Of a DNA stretch of 64,000 bases, positions 1 to 11,522 are shown in pieces (position 1 is the first letter of the stretch; each line of letters starts with the position of its first letter). The position numbers and the translations under genes are program-made. The stretch is from assembly GCA_036874045.1 (NCBI GenBank), contig CM072340.1, positions 8,695,001 through 8,759,000 of the forward strand, in the 5' to 3' direction. Source of the DNA: Cymodocea nodosa (taxonomy: Eukaryota; Streptophyta; Magnoliopsida; Alismatales; Cymodoceaceae). Below the pieces are notes generated by a model, which saw only the letters and a list, made by a program, of their open reading frames with translations, was not told the origin of the DNA and did not search any database.

Positions 1-1231
1 AGGATGCAAATATATCACTTGGCATAACATTTATACCTGCACCTAAGTCTATTAAAGTTCTTTCTAGAATGGTATTTCCTATGGTGCATGATATAACAGG
101 GATTCCAAGAACAGATAACTTTTTAGGAATTTGTGGTAGAAATAGGGAACTACTTTGCTTAGCTAAAAAGACCTTTCTAAGAACTTTTCACTCTCTTTTC
201 TTAGTACACCAATCCTTAAGAAATTAAGCACAAGGTGGCATTTTATGCAATAGATCTAACAAAGGAATGTTAACTTGTACTTTTTCAAAAATTTCTCTAA
301 TTTTTTCTTATTTTTCAGGAATTATTTGTTGTAATCTTTCAAGATAGGGTGCTAAAGATTTTGATTTCAAAGACTCTTTTTCTTTCAGTTGATTTGTTTG
401 ATCATTTTTAGCTTCATTCACAAATTCAGATTGTTCTTCAGTGATTTCTAGATTTTCAGCTATTACATTTTCATTATCATTTTGATTTTTACTCTTATAC
501 ACCTTCATATCATTTTCATTTTGAGTTCTTGGTGGTATATCAGTTCTAGATCTTAATGTTACACATACATCTTCTAGATTTTCGTTACTTTCATGATGTT
601 TTTGTATATCATTTTCATGATTATGATCTTCAATTGTTTTTAGTTTTAAAGTGCATTCTTTAAATTCTCTTGCATTAGTATTTTTTATTTGCTGTATATT
701 TTGCAAATTATGCAGGTTTATAACATTATAATTTTCATTGTCTTGTTGCATAACTTGTATTTTCATTGCATTTTCGTTTAATACTTTTAATTTTGTTTCT
801 AGATCATCTAATTTCATTGCATTCACTTGTTGATCAATTTTCTTTATCGTTTTTTCAGTTTCGTAAATTATATCCTTTTTAGGTTCTGAATATGCCTCCT
901 TATAGTTTAATTGGTTGACTTCTTGTTGTTGACACACAAATTATTCCAGTTTGTCCAGATTTTGCTCTATACTATGCTCCAATCTATCATAGCTATCCCA
1001 AACTTCAGTGTCTCTCATCATATTACACATTCTATACTGACCATCAGTTGGGTAAACTATAGCATTCTCATACTCATCTCTATTATATTGAGGATAATTC
1101 ATTTCTTGTACATGGGATCTAACCATCTGCAAATGTCTCAGTTTCAAACAATCTGAAATGTCATGTCCTTCAGAATTGCAGAATTCACATATGCTAATTA
1201 CAGGTTTCAAAAATCTTTGAGCATATGCCAT
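1..1231 (-). pseudogene. Decayed gag nucleocapsid/tail and start of protease, element A
   Basis: The frame opens at ATG 1229-1231 about 85 bases downstream of the primer site and almost at once encodes a CCHC zinc knuckle (CEFCNSEGHDISDC, C-x2-C-x4-H-x4-C). A Q/N/E/K-rich tail follows with the gag-tail sequence TLRSR (TLRSG in P) and the conserved lead into protease. Near base 1 the protease motif DLGAGINVMPSD is readable. Stops include TAA at about 938-940 and another near 316, so this copy is not translatable through. There is no capsid domain ahead of the knuckle, as in every copy of this family here. RNA packaging is the known role of the knuckle; the tail has no assigned function. Confidence 0.8.
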
Positions 1232-1315
1232 ATTCTCAATTATAGAAGAAAACACACAACTCTGGCTATTAAAACGAAACAGCTCTAACAGTTGCTTATA
1301 TCTATTCAATTCAAA

Positions 1316-1333
1316 TCCCCGGCAACGGCGCCA
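1316..1333 (-). other. tRNA-Asp primer binding site (element A)
   Basis: The minus strand reads TGGCGCCGTTGCCGGGGA, complementary to the 3' end of plant tRNA-Asp over all 18 bases and the usual Athila/Tat primer site. It lies 7 bases inside the LTR end (CTAAACA). It is the best preserved primer site in the window and anchors the orientation of A. Confidence 0.92.
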
Positions 1334-2673
1334 TAAAACTTGTTTAGATTTTCCCAACACTACACTAGAAAAACTTGGATTTGTTACTTCTATTTTTACT
1401 TAGTTTATTTATCTTTATGCCTATTCTCTCTTTTAGAAGTAAACAAACAACCTTTAATACAATTTAGATATTAATTCCAATTTGTATTTTAACTACAAGT
1501 GCACAGTATCTATTGTATCAGTGTGCAAGTATAGGTCGATCCCATAGGGAATTGCTGACGAACTTGAGAACTGTTCATTTGTTAAAAATCAAATTTATAT
1601 ATTCAATAAGCTTTTCGTTGAATTACAGCTAACTCAACGGACTAATTTCGTTGAGTTATGGATAACTCAACGGACTAACCTCGTGGACTTAAGTTAACTC
1701 CACGAGCTTGTCTTTTCTTTTTAATACTGCTATTTACAGAGGAATTCGGCCAACCATTGGGCGATTCCACATATTGTAAATAGCATCAATTAAGCTCTTT
1801 AATGTTAGTTAACATTGGATTTATTATTGAGCAATACTAACATTCAGATAATTCAAACAGTAACCATTAAAATATTTACGTCTTTTGAACAAACCAATTT
1901 CAATAAACTGTAATACTAAAATAAACATAAAACAATCACAACATTGACAAAGATAACATTAATCACGATACAACACAAACAATACAACACTCAAATACAA
2001 CATACAAACATAGATAAATTATTTTTGGTATTTTTGTTTTAGTATGAACATGGAAATGGGTGACAGGTGAAATGTAAAGTAATCTCACTTGACAGTAAAT
2101 ACTTTCGACACTACTTGCAACGCGATTACACCACTGAAAATTAAACCACTTACAATCCTGTCTCCTCTCCCTATAGAATCGCGAGTCCAGAATTGCAAGA
2201 TGATCTCCTCTTCAGTATACAGGCATCAACCCAAAGCCAAGGCTAAAAGCTTTACGATCTCCTAAAATATGAGCCGACGCTTGGTGAAAATGGTTTCCCT
2301 TCCCGCGACGTGATCACTCCTCACAGTGGTTGTCAGGCACTGTATTTGGTGCGGAATCGACCCGACATCAGGCAAGTATCCTCACAGACCTCCGATGGTT
2401 GGTGATTATGGTGGTGATGATGGTGATGATTATGGTTGGTGTGGTACTTCAAAGAATTGCGTCGCCGATCCTCCTCTGCACACACTGTCTGCCCATCGAT
2501 CACACACTTCTTTTTTTCTTCTTTTCTTTTATATTTCTTCAATAGTAACTGCTTCTGCTTGAATGGTCGGTTGGATTTCCTTCATTCGTATCAACGGTGA
2601 TGATTTCTTTCCCTATGCAATACGTGCAAACGCGGTTTTTCTCTTCCTACAACCACTACAGTGGCATATTAGA

Positions 2674-2682
2674 AAATATATA
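2674..2682 (-). promoter_or_regulatory. TATA box of the A LTR promoter
   Basis: The minus strand reads GGACTATATATTTTC. The same sequence sits at the same LTR position in P (27704-27712 and 42614-42622), followed about 10 bases later by a short CCAC-TGTA-GTGG palindrome that probably lies near the transcription start. M2 has a degraded version (about 8893). Confidence 0.6.
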
Positions 2683-2734
2683 GTCCATGGAGTTACAGAT
2701 AACTCAACGGACTTTCTTCGTTGATTTAACTATA

Positions 2735-3155
2735 AAACACGTGCATAAATTTAACTATCGGATGCTCAGGTGCATTTTAGATACTTATAAACTATCCGAT
2801 GCTCAAATGCATTTCGGATAGTTACAAATAACTCACCGATATATAACTTAAGTAAATCGACTAGATCTCAACACGTGTCAACAGCAGTTTAATCATAAAA
2901 TAACATTTCGGAGAGTTACAGGTTTAACTATCCGATGCTCAGATGCATTTCGGATAGTTACAGCTAAGTCATCGAAAATCCACTTAAGTCAGTTTCCTAG
3001 AACATGACACGTGTCCTCAACTATTTTATAAATAAAAAGAGATTTTGGAGAGTTACAAGGATAACTATCCAATGCCCAGCTACAATTTCGGATAGTTATA
3101 GATAACTCACCGAAAGTTCACTTAAGTCATTCATTATGGTTTCGACACGTGTACT
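2735..3155 (-). promoter_or_regulatory. Tandem ~136-bp U3 units, each with a CACGTG G-box
   Basis: CACGTG occurs at 2738, 2872, 3008 and 3146, spaced 134, 136 and 138 bases. Each unit also carries a TTAAGT-type motif and an inverted pair AACTATCCGA ... TCGGATAGTT around a variable loop. G-boxes are bound by plant bZIP and bHLH factors, including ABA and light regulators; that these copies act as enhancers is inference. The M2 LTRs retain the array in decayed form. Confidence 0.65.
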
Positions 3156-3490
3156 TCAGGAAATAATAAAATATTCTCTCAAAACATATCTATTTAGCAA
3201 TTTAAACATAACTATCCGATACATGTTCGGTCTGTTAAACATAACTGTCCGAAAATATCAAAAAATTCGGATACTTAAGAATTTCACAGCTTGCAACTTA
3301 CCGACAGTTCATAAATGTACTAAATTAACATTAATTCCCCCAAATTAAGTAGATTCTTTAATTAAAGCATATAACAATGCAATTATAACTTAATGGCTTA
3401 ATTCTTATATGATAAGCTAAATATTATGCAATTAACCATCACTTAACCGTTAATAATATGCACTTTTTCATTCTAAACACTTATTGCAGC

Positions 3491-4207
3491 TTTTTACAGC
3501 AATTTGGTCAAGAATGACAATATGTTGACAACTCAAATACATCAACAGGAGTTTACTTTATCTCCTGAATTGATTTTTGAAGTTTTAGGATTAAGGAATG
3601 AAGGTGTTGTTGTTACTAACAAATTTGACATTGTTAGATAGCTGGAATGGGACATTCATCTTTATCACAAATTTCAGATGTATATTCAGAAATGAGATTA
3701 ATGGAAAATCTGAATGTAGAGGCAAGGTTTATTGCAAATATTCTGCATGCCAATTTATTTCAAAGAGTCGAACATAATTTGGAAGTCAGTAGAAGTTGTT
3801 TATATGCAACTTATGGCCTCCTAAATAGAATTCAAATCAATTGGTTTGATGTTTTCATTTCTCAACTACAGCATATGAGTTCAAAGTTATTTTTTGGTGA
3901 TGTTGTATGTCGAATTCTTGCAAACCAATTAACTTTATTCGACTAGCCCTCTGAAACTAAAGGCATGAGAGCTTTTAGTATCAAAGATTTGCAAAAATAC
4001 CAGTCAATGCAACAACAACAGCAACAACAACAACCTGTCCTTATAGAACACCCACCACAACAGCAAAACTATTCAAATCAAGTACAACAGCAACACGATC
4101 TACCTCCTAACTTAGATGTTGTGTTGAATGACTTTATAAATAATTTTGGGCATCTAGGCGATAAAATTTGTAATGCTATTACCGATATCATTAGGAGGAA
4201 TAGATAA
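3491..4207 (+). pseudogene. Envelope-like / plant transposon-protein domain remnant in C1
   Basis: The translation reads LSPELIFEVLGLRNEG, then after a TAG (near 3640) and a frame change a block with ARFIANILHANLFQR and NRIQINWFDVFISQL, ending in a Q-rich tail with eight consecutive glutamines around 4012-4036 and a TAA at 4205-4207. The same blocks occur in ORF3 of P at 36150-36510 (ITPELLHNIFGLKNEG; NKIQINWSAVFISKL). Sireviruses are known to carry an extra envelope-like frame after pol, which fits the place just before the polypurine tract. Function is unknown. Confidence 0.6.
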
Positions 4208-4599
4208 ATGTATTGTCACTTGTCTATTTACTTGTTTCTGAATATAAAATGTAATGTTTGTATTTATTGTTTGATTATTTGAACAATACATTTTACTGTA
4301 AATGATTTCATTCTTATTAATGTTTATAGAAAGTTTAGTTGTAAATGTGTCTCTTGGATTTTTATTCTATGTAATCACCTTTTTGATTAATCACAAAAAG
4401 GGGGAGATGATTCTATGGTTGTTGAAATTTTTCTAGAAGATTTATTTCTAAGAGGTGAATTTTACACAAACAATAGAAATAACCTTAAGTGAACTTAAGT
4501 CAACAAAATTGTTTATTGAATTAAAAATTAACCCAATGGAGGTGCTTCGTTGAGTTAAACATATTTCATAATTGATTTAATATGATTTTTGTCATCATC

Positions 4600-4613
4600 A
4601 AAAAGGGAGAGAT
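4600..4613 (+). other. Polypurine tract of C1
   Basis: AAAAAGGGAGAGAT immediately precedes the LTR start TGTTGAG, and the preceding CATCATC is typical of copia elements. A second purine run, AAAAAGGGGGAGATGA, lies upstream near 4395-4410. Confidence 0.65.
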
Positions 4614-6209
4614 TGTTGAGTATTTTGTTTTGATGATGTGTGCTAAACGAATATAATCATATTTACTCAATTACTATTGTTTGTGAAAGTAAATTAAGAA
4701 CATCAATTAATATAGAAAAAGTGTATTGATATAAATAATTGTTTGTAATGTATATGAGATTATACTAAGTTAAATAACTAGTCGTTACGTTATACTAACT
4801 TTTCATTTAACTAAACATTAAGTTAACGTGTGTTTTTATTGGAAAGCATGATATGTTTTAAAATTATATTTTATATATCATGAACAGTGTATGTTTAGAC
4901 AACTCGTTGAGTTAGTGCATTATTTATATAAAGGTCACGTGAGAACTCATTGAGTTATAGGCTTAAAGTTTAAAATAAGTCACATGAGAACTCGTTAAGT
5001 TAGTGAGTAAAAGAGCAAAAGAAAGAGATGAACTCGTTAAGTTAGTATTGTGCACATGGTGAAATTAAAGTTTACAAATATTATATTGTATCACATGAGT
5101 TGTACATGTTTAACTCGTTAAGTTAATATTACTACACTAACTGCACACTTTGAGTTGCTATATTGAACAGTAAGGCAACATGTTAGGTTAGCATTATAAA
5201 CTTAAAGTTATTATTCTTACACATGGTAAATACTTTAGTGCTTAAAACATTTGTTTATTTCTAGTTTGTTAAGTTATTAGTAACACAACAGAGTTGGTTC
5301 ATTGAGTTAATTGTAACATCACAAAGTTGATTTATTGAGTTAGTGTAACACCACAGACTTAATTCATTGAGTTAGCTACAGTACTTGTCACGTGATTTGG
5401 CACATGTTGAACTCGTTGAGTTAGAAACGTTAAGTTATAAATCTACTTGTTTTACTCGTTTAGTTAACATTAACACACGACTTCTTATTACACTTGATGA
5501 AAAATTTTGGACAATAAAGTTTATTTCGTAGAAAATTTTTTAGAGATCTAGGATTGATGATTAAAGAAAATTCAAAAGGAAAATGTGGGTAAGAATGTGT
5601 GTATTTCGATGAAGGAAAAAGAGAAGACGTGAAGAGTGGAAAATTGATAGTGATTAAACGTAGAGGATATGCCGAAGTGAATATACAGAATAAAAGGCAT
5701 AGAATTCTCGTTGATCAATTATCCTCGCACACCAAACAAAAAATATTTTCAGGGATCAAAAACACCTCTTTGGGGAAAAGCTCTAAGATAGAAGAAAATT
5801 CAGTGAAGTAGAAAAAGTCAAACATATGTCACTAAAGATTTGAAGTATCAGAAGAAAGCAAATTTGGTGAATTAGAGAAAGTCAGATATTTGTCACTGAA
5901 GAATTGCAGGAGAAGAAGAAGAAAAAGAAGAAGAAGAAAAATCTCAAACAGGGAGAAATGTTTTAAATTTTGCAAATTAGTTATCTCTATTTGTAGTTAT
6001 GAAATTGATTAGATGAAACATGATATCGTTATATAATTGCACCTACAATTTCTAAGGAGAATTGAATTGTATATTGTAATTGAAACATTGAATAAAATGA
6101 TTTGATTAAAATAGTGTCTTGACTTGTTTTTAATTTTGAAGTTTCAATTATAGTCAAATATGTTGAAAAACACAATTCACCCCCCCTTGTGTAGCCATTT
6201 GATCCTACA
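4614..6209 (+). repeat. 3' LTR of C1 (1596 bp)
   Basis: It starts TGTTGAGTATTTTGTTTTGA and ends GATCCTACA, close to the C2 LTR ends. It contains about a dozen CTCGTTGAGTTAG-like motifs (4905-5465), G-boxes near 4934 and 5395, and a stretch around 5110-5235 that aligns with the U3 of the gypsy element P (see findings). A GAA-rich run occurs at 5905-5945. The frame at 5599-5811 lies wholly inside this LTR and resembles no known protein. Confidence 0.75.
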
Positions 6210-7351
6210 AGAAAGAAGAAGAAAAAATGTGTGTAGAGGTGGAGAGCCACGCTAACTGCAAGAAGCATCGAAAGTTCATTGAAGCTCCACACCACTACCA
6301 AAATCACCAACCATCGGAGGTCTATGAGGATACTTTCCAGATGTTGGGTCAATTCCGAGCCAAACACAATGACTAACAACCACTATGAGGAGTGATCACA
6401 TCGTAGGAAGGGAAGTCATTTTCACCAAACACCGACTCATATCTCAAGATATCGTAAAGCTTCTAGCCTTGGTTTCGGGTTGATGCCAGTATACTAAAGA
6501 AGAGATCAACTTACAAGTCTTGGTTTGCGATTCTATAGGGAGAGGAGGAAAGACTATAAGTGATTAACTTTTCAATGGTGTAATCGTGTCGCATGTAGTG
6601 ATGGAAGTTTTTACTATCGATAGAGATTTTTACATTTCACCTTTCGCTCATCTTTAGGAATATATCAAAACAAAAATACTAAAAAAAACTATTTATCTAT
6701 GTTTACATTTAGTATTAATGTGTTGTATTATTTATTTTGTATCATGATTAATGTTATCATTGTCATTATTATGAATGTTTTATGTTTATTTGATTCAGAA
6801 AATAGAAAGTAGTTTTATTGTTTACTGAAATTGATTCAAACAGAAAACTAAAGATCTCAATTGTTACTGTTCGAAATATCTGAATGTTAGTGTTGATTAA
6901 TGACAAATTTCATATTAACTAACATTAAAAAGCTTAATTGATGTTATTTACATTTTCTGGAACTGCCCAATGGATGACTGAATTCCTCTATGAATAGTAG
7001 TATTTAACTAGAAAGGTAAGCTCATGGAGTTAACTTAAGTGCACGAGGCTAGTCTGTTGAGTTAACCATAACTCCACGAACTAAGTCTGTTGAGTTAATT
7101 GTAACTCAACAAAGTGCTTAACTAAACACATATAAACTCCAATTTAAAAATCAAAAATAGTACACAATTCTTACTCAATTTCTATGGGATCGACCTGTAC
7201 TTGCACACAAATACAATATACACTGTGCACTTACAGTTAAAATACAAATTGGACTTAATATCTAATTTGTGTGAAAAGTTGTTTGTTTACTTCTAAAAGA
7301 ATTTATTAATATAATCATAAAAACAAATCAAATAAATTTTCACACCGAACA
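6210..7351 (+). repeat. 5' LTR of H1, 3' portion
   Basis: Homologous to the R/U5 side of the other Athila LTRs, with palindromes built on GTTGAGTTA at 7020-7110, and ending CCGAACA just before the primer site. Its U3 side lies beyond C1 and A, outside the window. The minus-strand frame at 6029-6379 spans the C1/H1 junction and is not a gene. Confidence 0.8.
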
Positions 7352-7358
7352 AGTTTTC

Positions 7359-7376
7359 TGGTGTCGTTGTCGGAGA
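7359..7376 (+). other. tRNA-Asp primer binding site (H1)
   Basis: TGGTGTCGTTGTCGGAGA differs from the perfect site in element A at four positions, all C-to-T or G-to-A, as expected from methylcytosine deamination in an old copy. Confidence 0.8.
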
Positions 7377-7468
7377 TTGAGAAGTTAAGCAACTGTGAGT
7401 GCTATTTTGTTTTAATATCAGAGAGACTGTTGTGTGTTTTTATTATATAATTGAGAATATGGCATATG

Positions 7469-7473
7469 CTTAT
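7469..7473 (+). other. Target-site duplication CTTAT, left copy (M2)
   Basis: The H1 frame reads ATGGCATATG-CTTAT and is then broken by M2. Intact copies (29153, 44889) read ATGGCATATGCTTATGCTCAAA, so CTTAT is the 5-bp duplicated target. Confidence 0.95.
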
Positions 7474-9730
7474 TGTTTAGTTACCCAGCACGACACTAGA
7501 AAAACTTGGATTTGTTAACTTCTATTTTTACTTAGTTAATTTATCTTTATGCCTATTCCTTTTTTAGAAGTAAACAAACAAACTTTTATACAAATTAGAT
7601 AATTTATCTTTATGCCTATTCCTTTTTTTAGAAGTAAACAAACAAACTTTCATACAAATTAGATTTTAATTCCAATTTGTATTTTAACTTCAAGTGCACA
7701 ATGTCTATTGTATTAGTGTGCAAGTACAGGTTGATCCCACAGAGAATTGTTTAAGAATTGAGAACTATTCCGTTTGTTAACAATCAAATTAATATCTTCA
7801 ATAAGCCCTCCGTTGAATTACAGTTAACTCAACAGACAAAGTTCGTTGAGTTATGGTTAACTCAACGGACTAACCTCGTGGACTTATATTAACTCCACGA
7901 GCCTACCTTTTCTTTTTAATACTACTATTTACAAAGGAATTCGGCCAACCATTGGGCGGTTCCATAGATTGTAAATAACATCAATTAAGCTCTTTAATGT
8001 TAGTAAACACTGGATTTATCATTAAGCAATACTAACATTCAAATAATTCAAATAGTAACCAATAAAATCTTTAAGTATTTTGAACGAACCAATTTCAGTA
8101 AACTGTAAAACTAAAACAATCACAACATTGACAAAGATAACATTAATCACGATACAACACAAACAATATAACACTCAAATACAAAATACAAACACAGATA
8201 AGTTATTTTTGGTATTTTTGTTTTAATATGAACATGGAAATGAGCGAAAGGTGAAATGTAAAGTAATCTCAATCAACATTAAATACTTCAGTCACTACAT
8301 GCGATGCGATTCCACCATTGAAAATTAAACCACTTACAATTCTGTCTCCTCTCCCTATAGAATCGCGAGTCCAGAATTGCAAGATGGTCTCCTCTTCAGC
8401 ATATAGGCATCAACCCGAAACCAATGCTAGAAGCTTTACGATCTCCTGAGATATGAGTCGGCGCTTGGTGAAAATGGCTTCCCTTCCCGCGATGCGATCA
8501 CTCCTCACAATGGTTGTCAAGCACTGTGTTTGGCTCGGAATCGACCCAACATCAGGAAAGTATTCTCACAAACTTCCGATGGTTGGTGATTATGGTGGTG
8601 GTAATGATGGTTGGTGTGGTACTTTAGAGAATTGCCGATACTATCTGTAGAAAGCTCGCTGCTCCTCCTCTATACACACTAGCCATACCCATCGATCACA
8701 CCCTTTACTTCTTTTTCTTCTTTTCTTTTATATTTCTTTAGTGGTAACTGCTTCTACTTGAATGGTCGGTTGGATTTCCTTTATTCATATCAACGACGAT
8801 GATATTTTCTCCCTATGCGATACGTGCGATCATGGTTTTTCCTTTCAACTGTCCTATTTCTGCAACCGCTATAGTGGCATTTTAGAAAATAAATAGTCTG
8901 TGGAGTTACAAATAACTCAACAGACTTACTTCGTTGATTTAACTATAAAACACATGTATAAATTTAACTATCTGATGCTCAAGTGCATTTCAGATACTTA
9001 CAAACTTAACTATCCAATGCCTAGATGCATTTCGGATAGTTATAGATAACTCATCGATATATAACTTAAGTATATCTACCAAATCTCGACATGTGTCAAC
9101 AGTAGTTTAATAATAAAAGAAACGTTTCGGAGAGTTACAGGTCTAACTATCCGATGCCTAAATGCATTTCGGATAATTAAAGATAACTTACCGAAAATCC
9201 ACTTAAGTCACTTTCCCAGAACATGACACGTGTCCACAGCTATTTTATAAATAGAAAGAGATTTCGGAGAGTTACACATATAACTATCTGATGCCTAACT
9301 GCAATTTCGGATAGTTATAGATAATTCACTAAAAGTTCACTTAAGTCATGCATTATGGTTTCGACATGTGTACTTCAGGAAATAATAAAATATTCTTTTA
9401 AAACATAACTGTTTGGCAGTTTAAACATAACTATCCGATGCATGTTCGGTATGTTAAACATAACTGTCCAAAATATGTTCGGTATGTTAAACATAACTGT
9501 CCAAAATATCAGAAAATTCAGATACTTAAGGATTTCATAGCTTGCAACTTACCGACAGTTCAAAAATGTACTAAATTAACATTAATTCCCCAAAATTAAG
9601 CAGATTCTTTAATTAAAGCTTATAACAGTGCAATTATAACATAATGGTTTAATTCTCATATGATAAGCTAAATATTATGCAATTAAACATCATTTAACTG
9701 TTAATATTATGCACTTTTTCATTCTAAACA
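7474..9730 (-). repeat. 3' LTR of M2 (2257 bp)
   Basis: Minus strand starts TGTTTAGAATG (9730) and ends GGGTAACTAAACA (7474). It carries the same decayed G-box/palindrome array as LTR A (about 8945-9370), a degraded TATA region near 8893 and CGTTGAGTTA palindromes at 7808-7900. The plus-strand frame 8453-8650 is the antisense LTR frame discussed in findings. Confidence 0.9.
7541..7666 (-). repeat. 63-bp tandem duplication in the M2 3' LTR
   Basis: The unit beginning TTATCTTTATGCCTATTCC at 7541 is repeated from 7604 with a few substitutions and one extra T. LTR A and the P LTRs have a single copy, so this is a private duplication that partly explains the longer M2 LTR. Confidence 0.85.
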
Positions 9731-9744
9731 CTTCCCCCATACCT
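9731..9744 (-). other. Polypurine tract of M2
   Basis: The minus strand reads AGGTATGGGGGAAG immediately before the LTR start. The same tract precedes the P 3' LTR (42121-42133). Confidence 0.88.
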
Positions 9745-11522
9745 AAATTTTGCTAGTCCCTTAGCAAACTAAGATCTAATTAATGGGTCTTTCTAAAAGT
9801 GCTAAAACCAATTCTTCCCCCTTTTTTTTCTTCTGTTCAGCATAAGAACTAGTATTATTATATAGATACTCTGTATGTTTCAGTAATCAACCTGCAAATA
9901 TACTTAGAATATATGCACATTACATACAAAGTATATTATCATCACATAGGTGTTAATTATATTATCATTTGTTCTTCTTTTCATCATCTGTCATCCTAAA
10001 TTTTCCAATAAGATTTCTAGAAGAAATTTCAACAACATACGAATCAAAGTACAATCCAATTCAATCTGATTAAGACAAGTAGAATAAAGAATTGTAGCTC
10101 CATCAAACAACTTTAAAAGTCAATTCTAGATTCATATTTCAGCAATTCTAGATAACAAAAAATATACTTGATTCATAAGATATCTGTATTTCACAAAACA
10201 CTTGTATCTTTTCAGAATAGTATATGTATTTTTGTACTTTAAAAGTTAAGTTGACAAGCTTGAATCATACAAGAGCTTTCTAATGTACCCATGTAATGAG
10301 CTTTCAGTCAACAATCCCAAATCTGATCAGGATCTTAGGTTGCCAGATTTCAAGAGTCCTTTTTCAGGTCAACAATCCTTACATACCTATCTGCTTAAGT
10401 ACAAAAGGCTCGTAATCAAACAAGTCAATAAACTCTCAAAAAAATATTATTATTATTATTATTTTCTATTTTCTTTTTCTTTTTTTCTTTTTTTTCATAT
10501 TACAAAACAAAAACATTAATCACATACTGTATATGTACATATTTCATTAATACAGATGCAGTAAACACCAATCTCATATAATCCTGCTTCTATCATTTAT
10601 TGAAAATATGAATCCATAACAATAAGCTCATACTTTTTCTGTAGTTTAATAAGATCTACACATAAATCATTCTACAAGTTTAATTAGTTAAATTAAATGT
10701 ATCTTTAGTCATATGTGTTTCATTTAATCTAGAATTCATATCTCAGCTCCTTCAGGACTTCAGATAATTTTTTTTTTCATTAAGCATTCTGATTTCATTT
10801 TAAAATCGTGAAACTATTAAACTCATGAAATTCAGAAAAAACATAAGATACTATATCTAGATTTGCATAAATAATAAATTCTATAGCATCTTATATAGCC
10901 TTCTAAATACAACATTCAAGCAATTACAGTTTATAAAAATTTTACAGTATCAATTATCGGATAGTTACAGCAAGTTCATTAAAATTTTCACTTTCAACAA
11001 AACTTTGCAGTACCATTTTAATTCCTTTAATTAACAAACTTACATGGCTGTTACTTTAATTACCTCCCCCCCATACCTACATTTTGCATTGTCCTCAATG
11101 TAAAAGATTTGACAATAAATACAATAATTGTAGCAGGCATGAATACAGTTTCATTGATTTAGCACCGAACTCAACAAATGAGTTTAAATCTAAATTCAGG
11201 AAAAGTAATCAGTTACATACCTTGTCTCGTTTGTATCTCCTTCTACATATTTCGATTTTTGATTCTAAAAAACTTTTCATTCATAGATAAAAGCAAAATA
11301 TATAACAAAATAACATTTAACAGATATTGATAAATTAGTGTCTTGTGTGGAACCTAGGCTCCTACACCTTTGGTGGCTCACAAGCAAGCTAGTTGGTTTT
11401 CCATAACAGATACCAACAAATTGGATTGATATTTTATTTTTTTTCTTTTATAAAATAAAATGAAAACTACATTTTCTTTTTTCTAAAAATAAATGTAAAA
11501 AAGAAACACACAAAATCATAGC
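9745..11522 (-). other. Long 3' untranslated region of M2 with a second purine tract
   Basis: No supportable gene. It aligns with 40347-42120 of P. A second polypurine-like run (minus strand GGTATGGGGGGGAGG, about 11063-11077) follows the AGGACAATGCAAAATGTA sequence typical of Athila 3' ends. AT-rich simple repeats occur at 10440-10500. The small plus-strand frames at 10283-10519 and 11084-11290 are antisense and without recognisable domains. Confidence 0.75.

Larger units (their letters stand above)
1..3479 (-). mobile_element. Athila-type Ty3/gypsy retrotransposon A (5' part, runs off the left edge)
   Basis: Reading the minus strand from 3479 there is a complete LTR, a perfect 18-base tRNA-Asp primer site, then the start of the gag/protease coding region, which leaves the window at base 1. 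The right end sits directly against CTTAT of a copia-type element, so A is a later insertion into that element (C1). The left end is outside the window, so the target duplication cannot be confirmed. Assignment to the Athila lineage rests on the primer site and on the zinc-knuckle/protease sequence shared with elements M2, H1 and P. Confidence 0.85.
1341..3479 (-). repeat. 5' LTR of element A (2139 bp)
   Basis: On the minus strand it begins TGTTTAGAATG and ends CTAAACA, giving 7-bp inverted termini with TG/CA ends. U3 holds a tandem array with four G-boxes (2738-3151), a TATA box at about 2674-2682 and CGTTGAGTTA palindromes near the 3' end (1628-1705). It is collinear with the M2 LTR at 7474-9730 and, outside U3, with the P LTRs. 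The plus-strand frames at 2326-2562 lie antisense inside it and are not counted as genes. Confidence 0.88.
3480..6209 (+). mobile_element. Sirevirus-like Ty1/copia element C1 (3' end only)
   Basis: An envelope-like frame, a polypurine tract and a 1596-bp LTR are preserved. The LTR start and end resemble those of C2 (23268), whose gag is of the long Sirevirus type, which is why C1 is placed in copia. The left side was cut by the insertion of A; the right side (6210) resumes an Athila LTR, so C1 itself inserted into the 5' LTR of H1. Confidence 0.7.
6210..7473 (+). mobile_element. Athila-type element H1, left segment (LTR 3' part, PBS, gag start)
   Basis: The interior of an Athila LTR of the subfamily also seen at 43980-44715 resumes directly after C1, runs to about 7351, and is followed by a primer site and the first codons of the zinc-knuckle frame (ATG 7459). 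The frame is cut at 7473 by M2 and resumes at 21297 in register, so the two segments are one element. Confidence 0.85.

Noticed and set aside
3480..4613. Treating this as part of gypsy element H1
   Set aside because: It ends in a copia-type polypurine tract joined to a TGTTGAG...CCTACA LTR like that of C2; H1 LTR sequence only resumes at 6210. Some doubt remains.
5599..5811. 70-codon plus-strand frame in the C1 LTR
   Set aside because: Entirely inside an LTR, lysine-rich by composition, no domain, no copy elsewhere in the window to test conservation.
10283..10519. Frame also present antisense in P (41389-41577), so apparently conserved
   Set aside because: Both lie in the aligned 3' untranslated region; similarity follows from element descent and the end is simple repeat.
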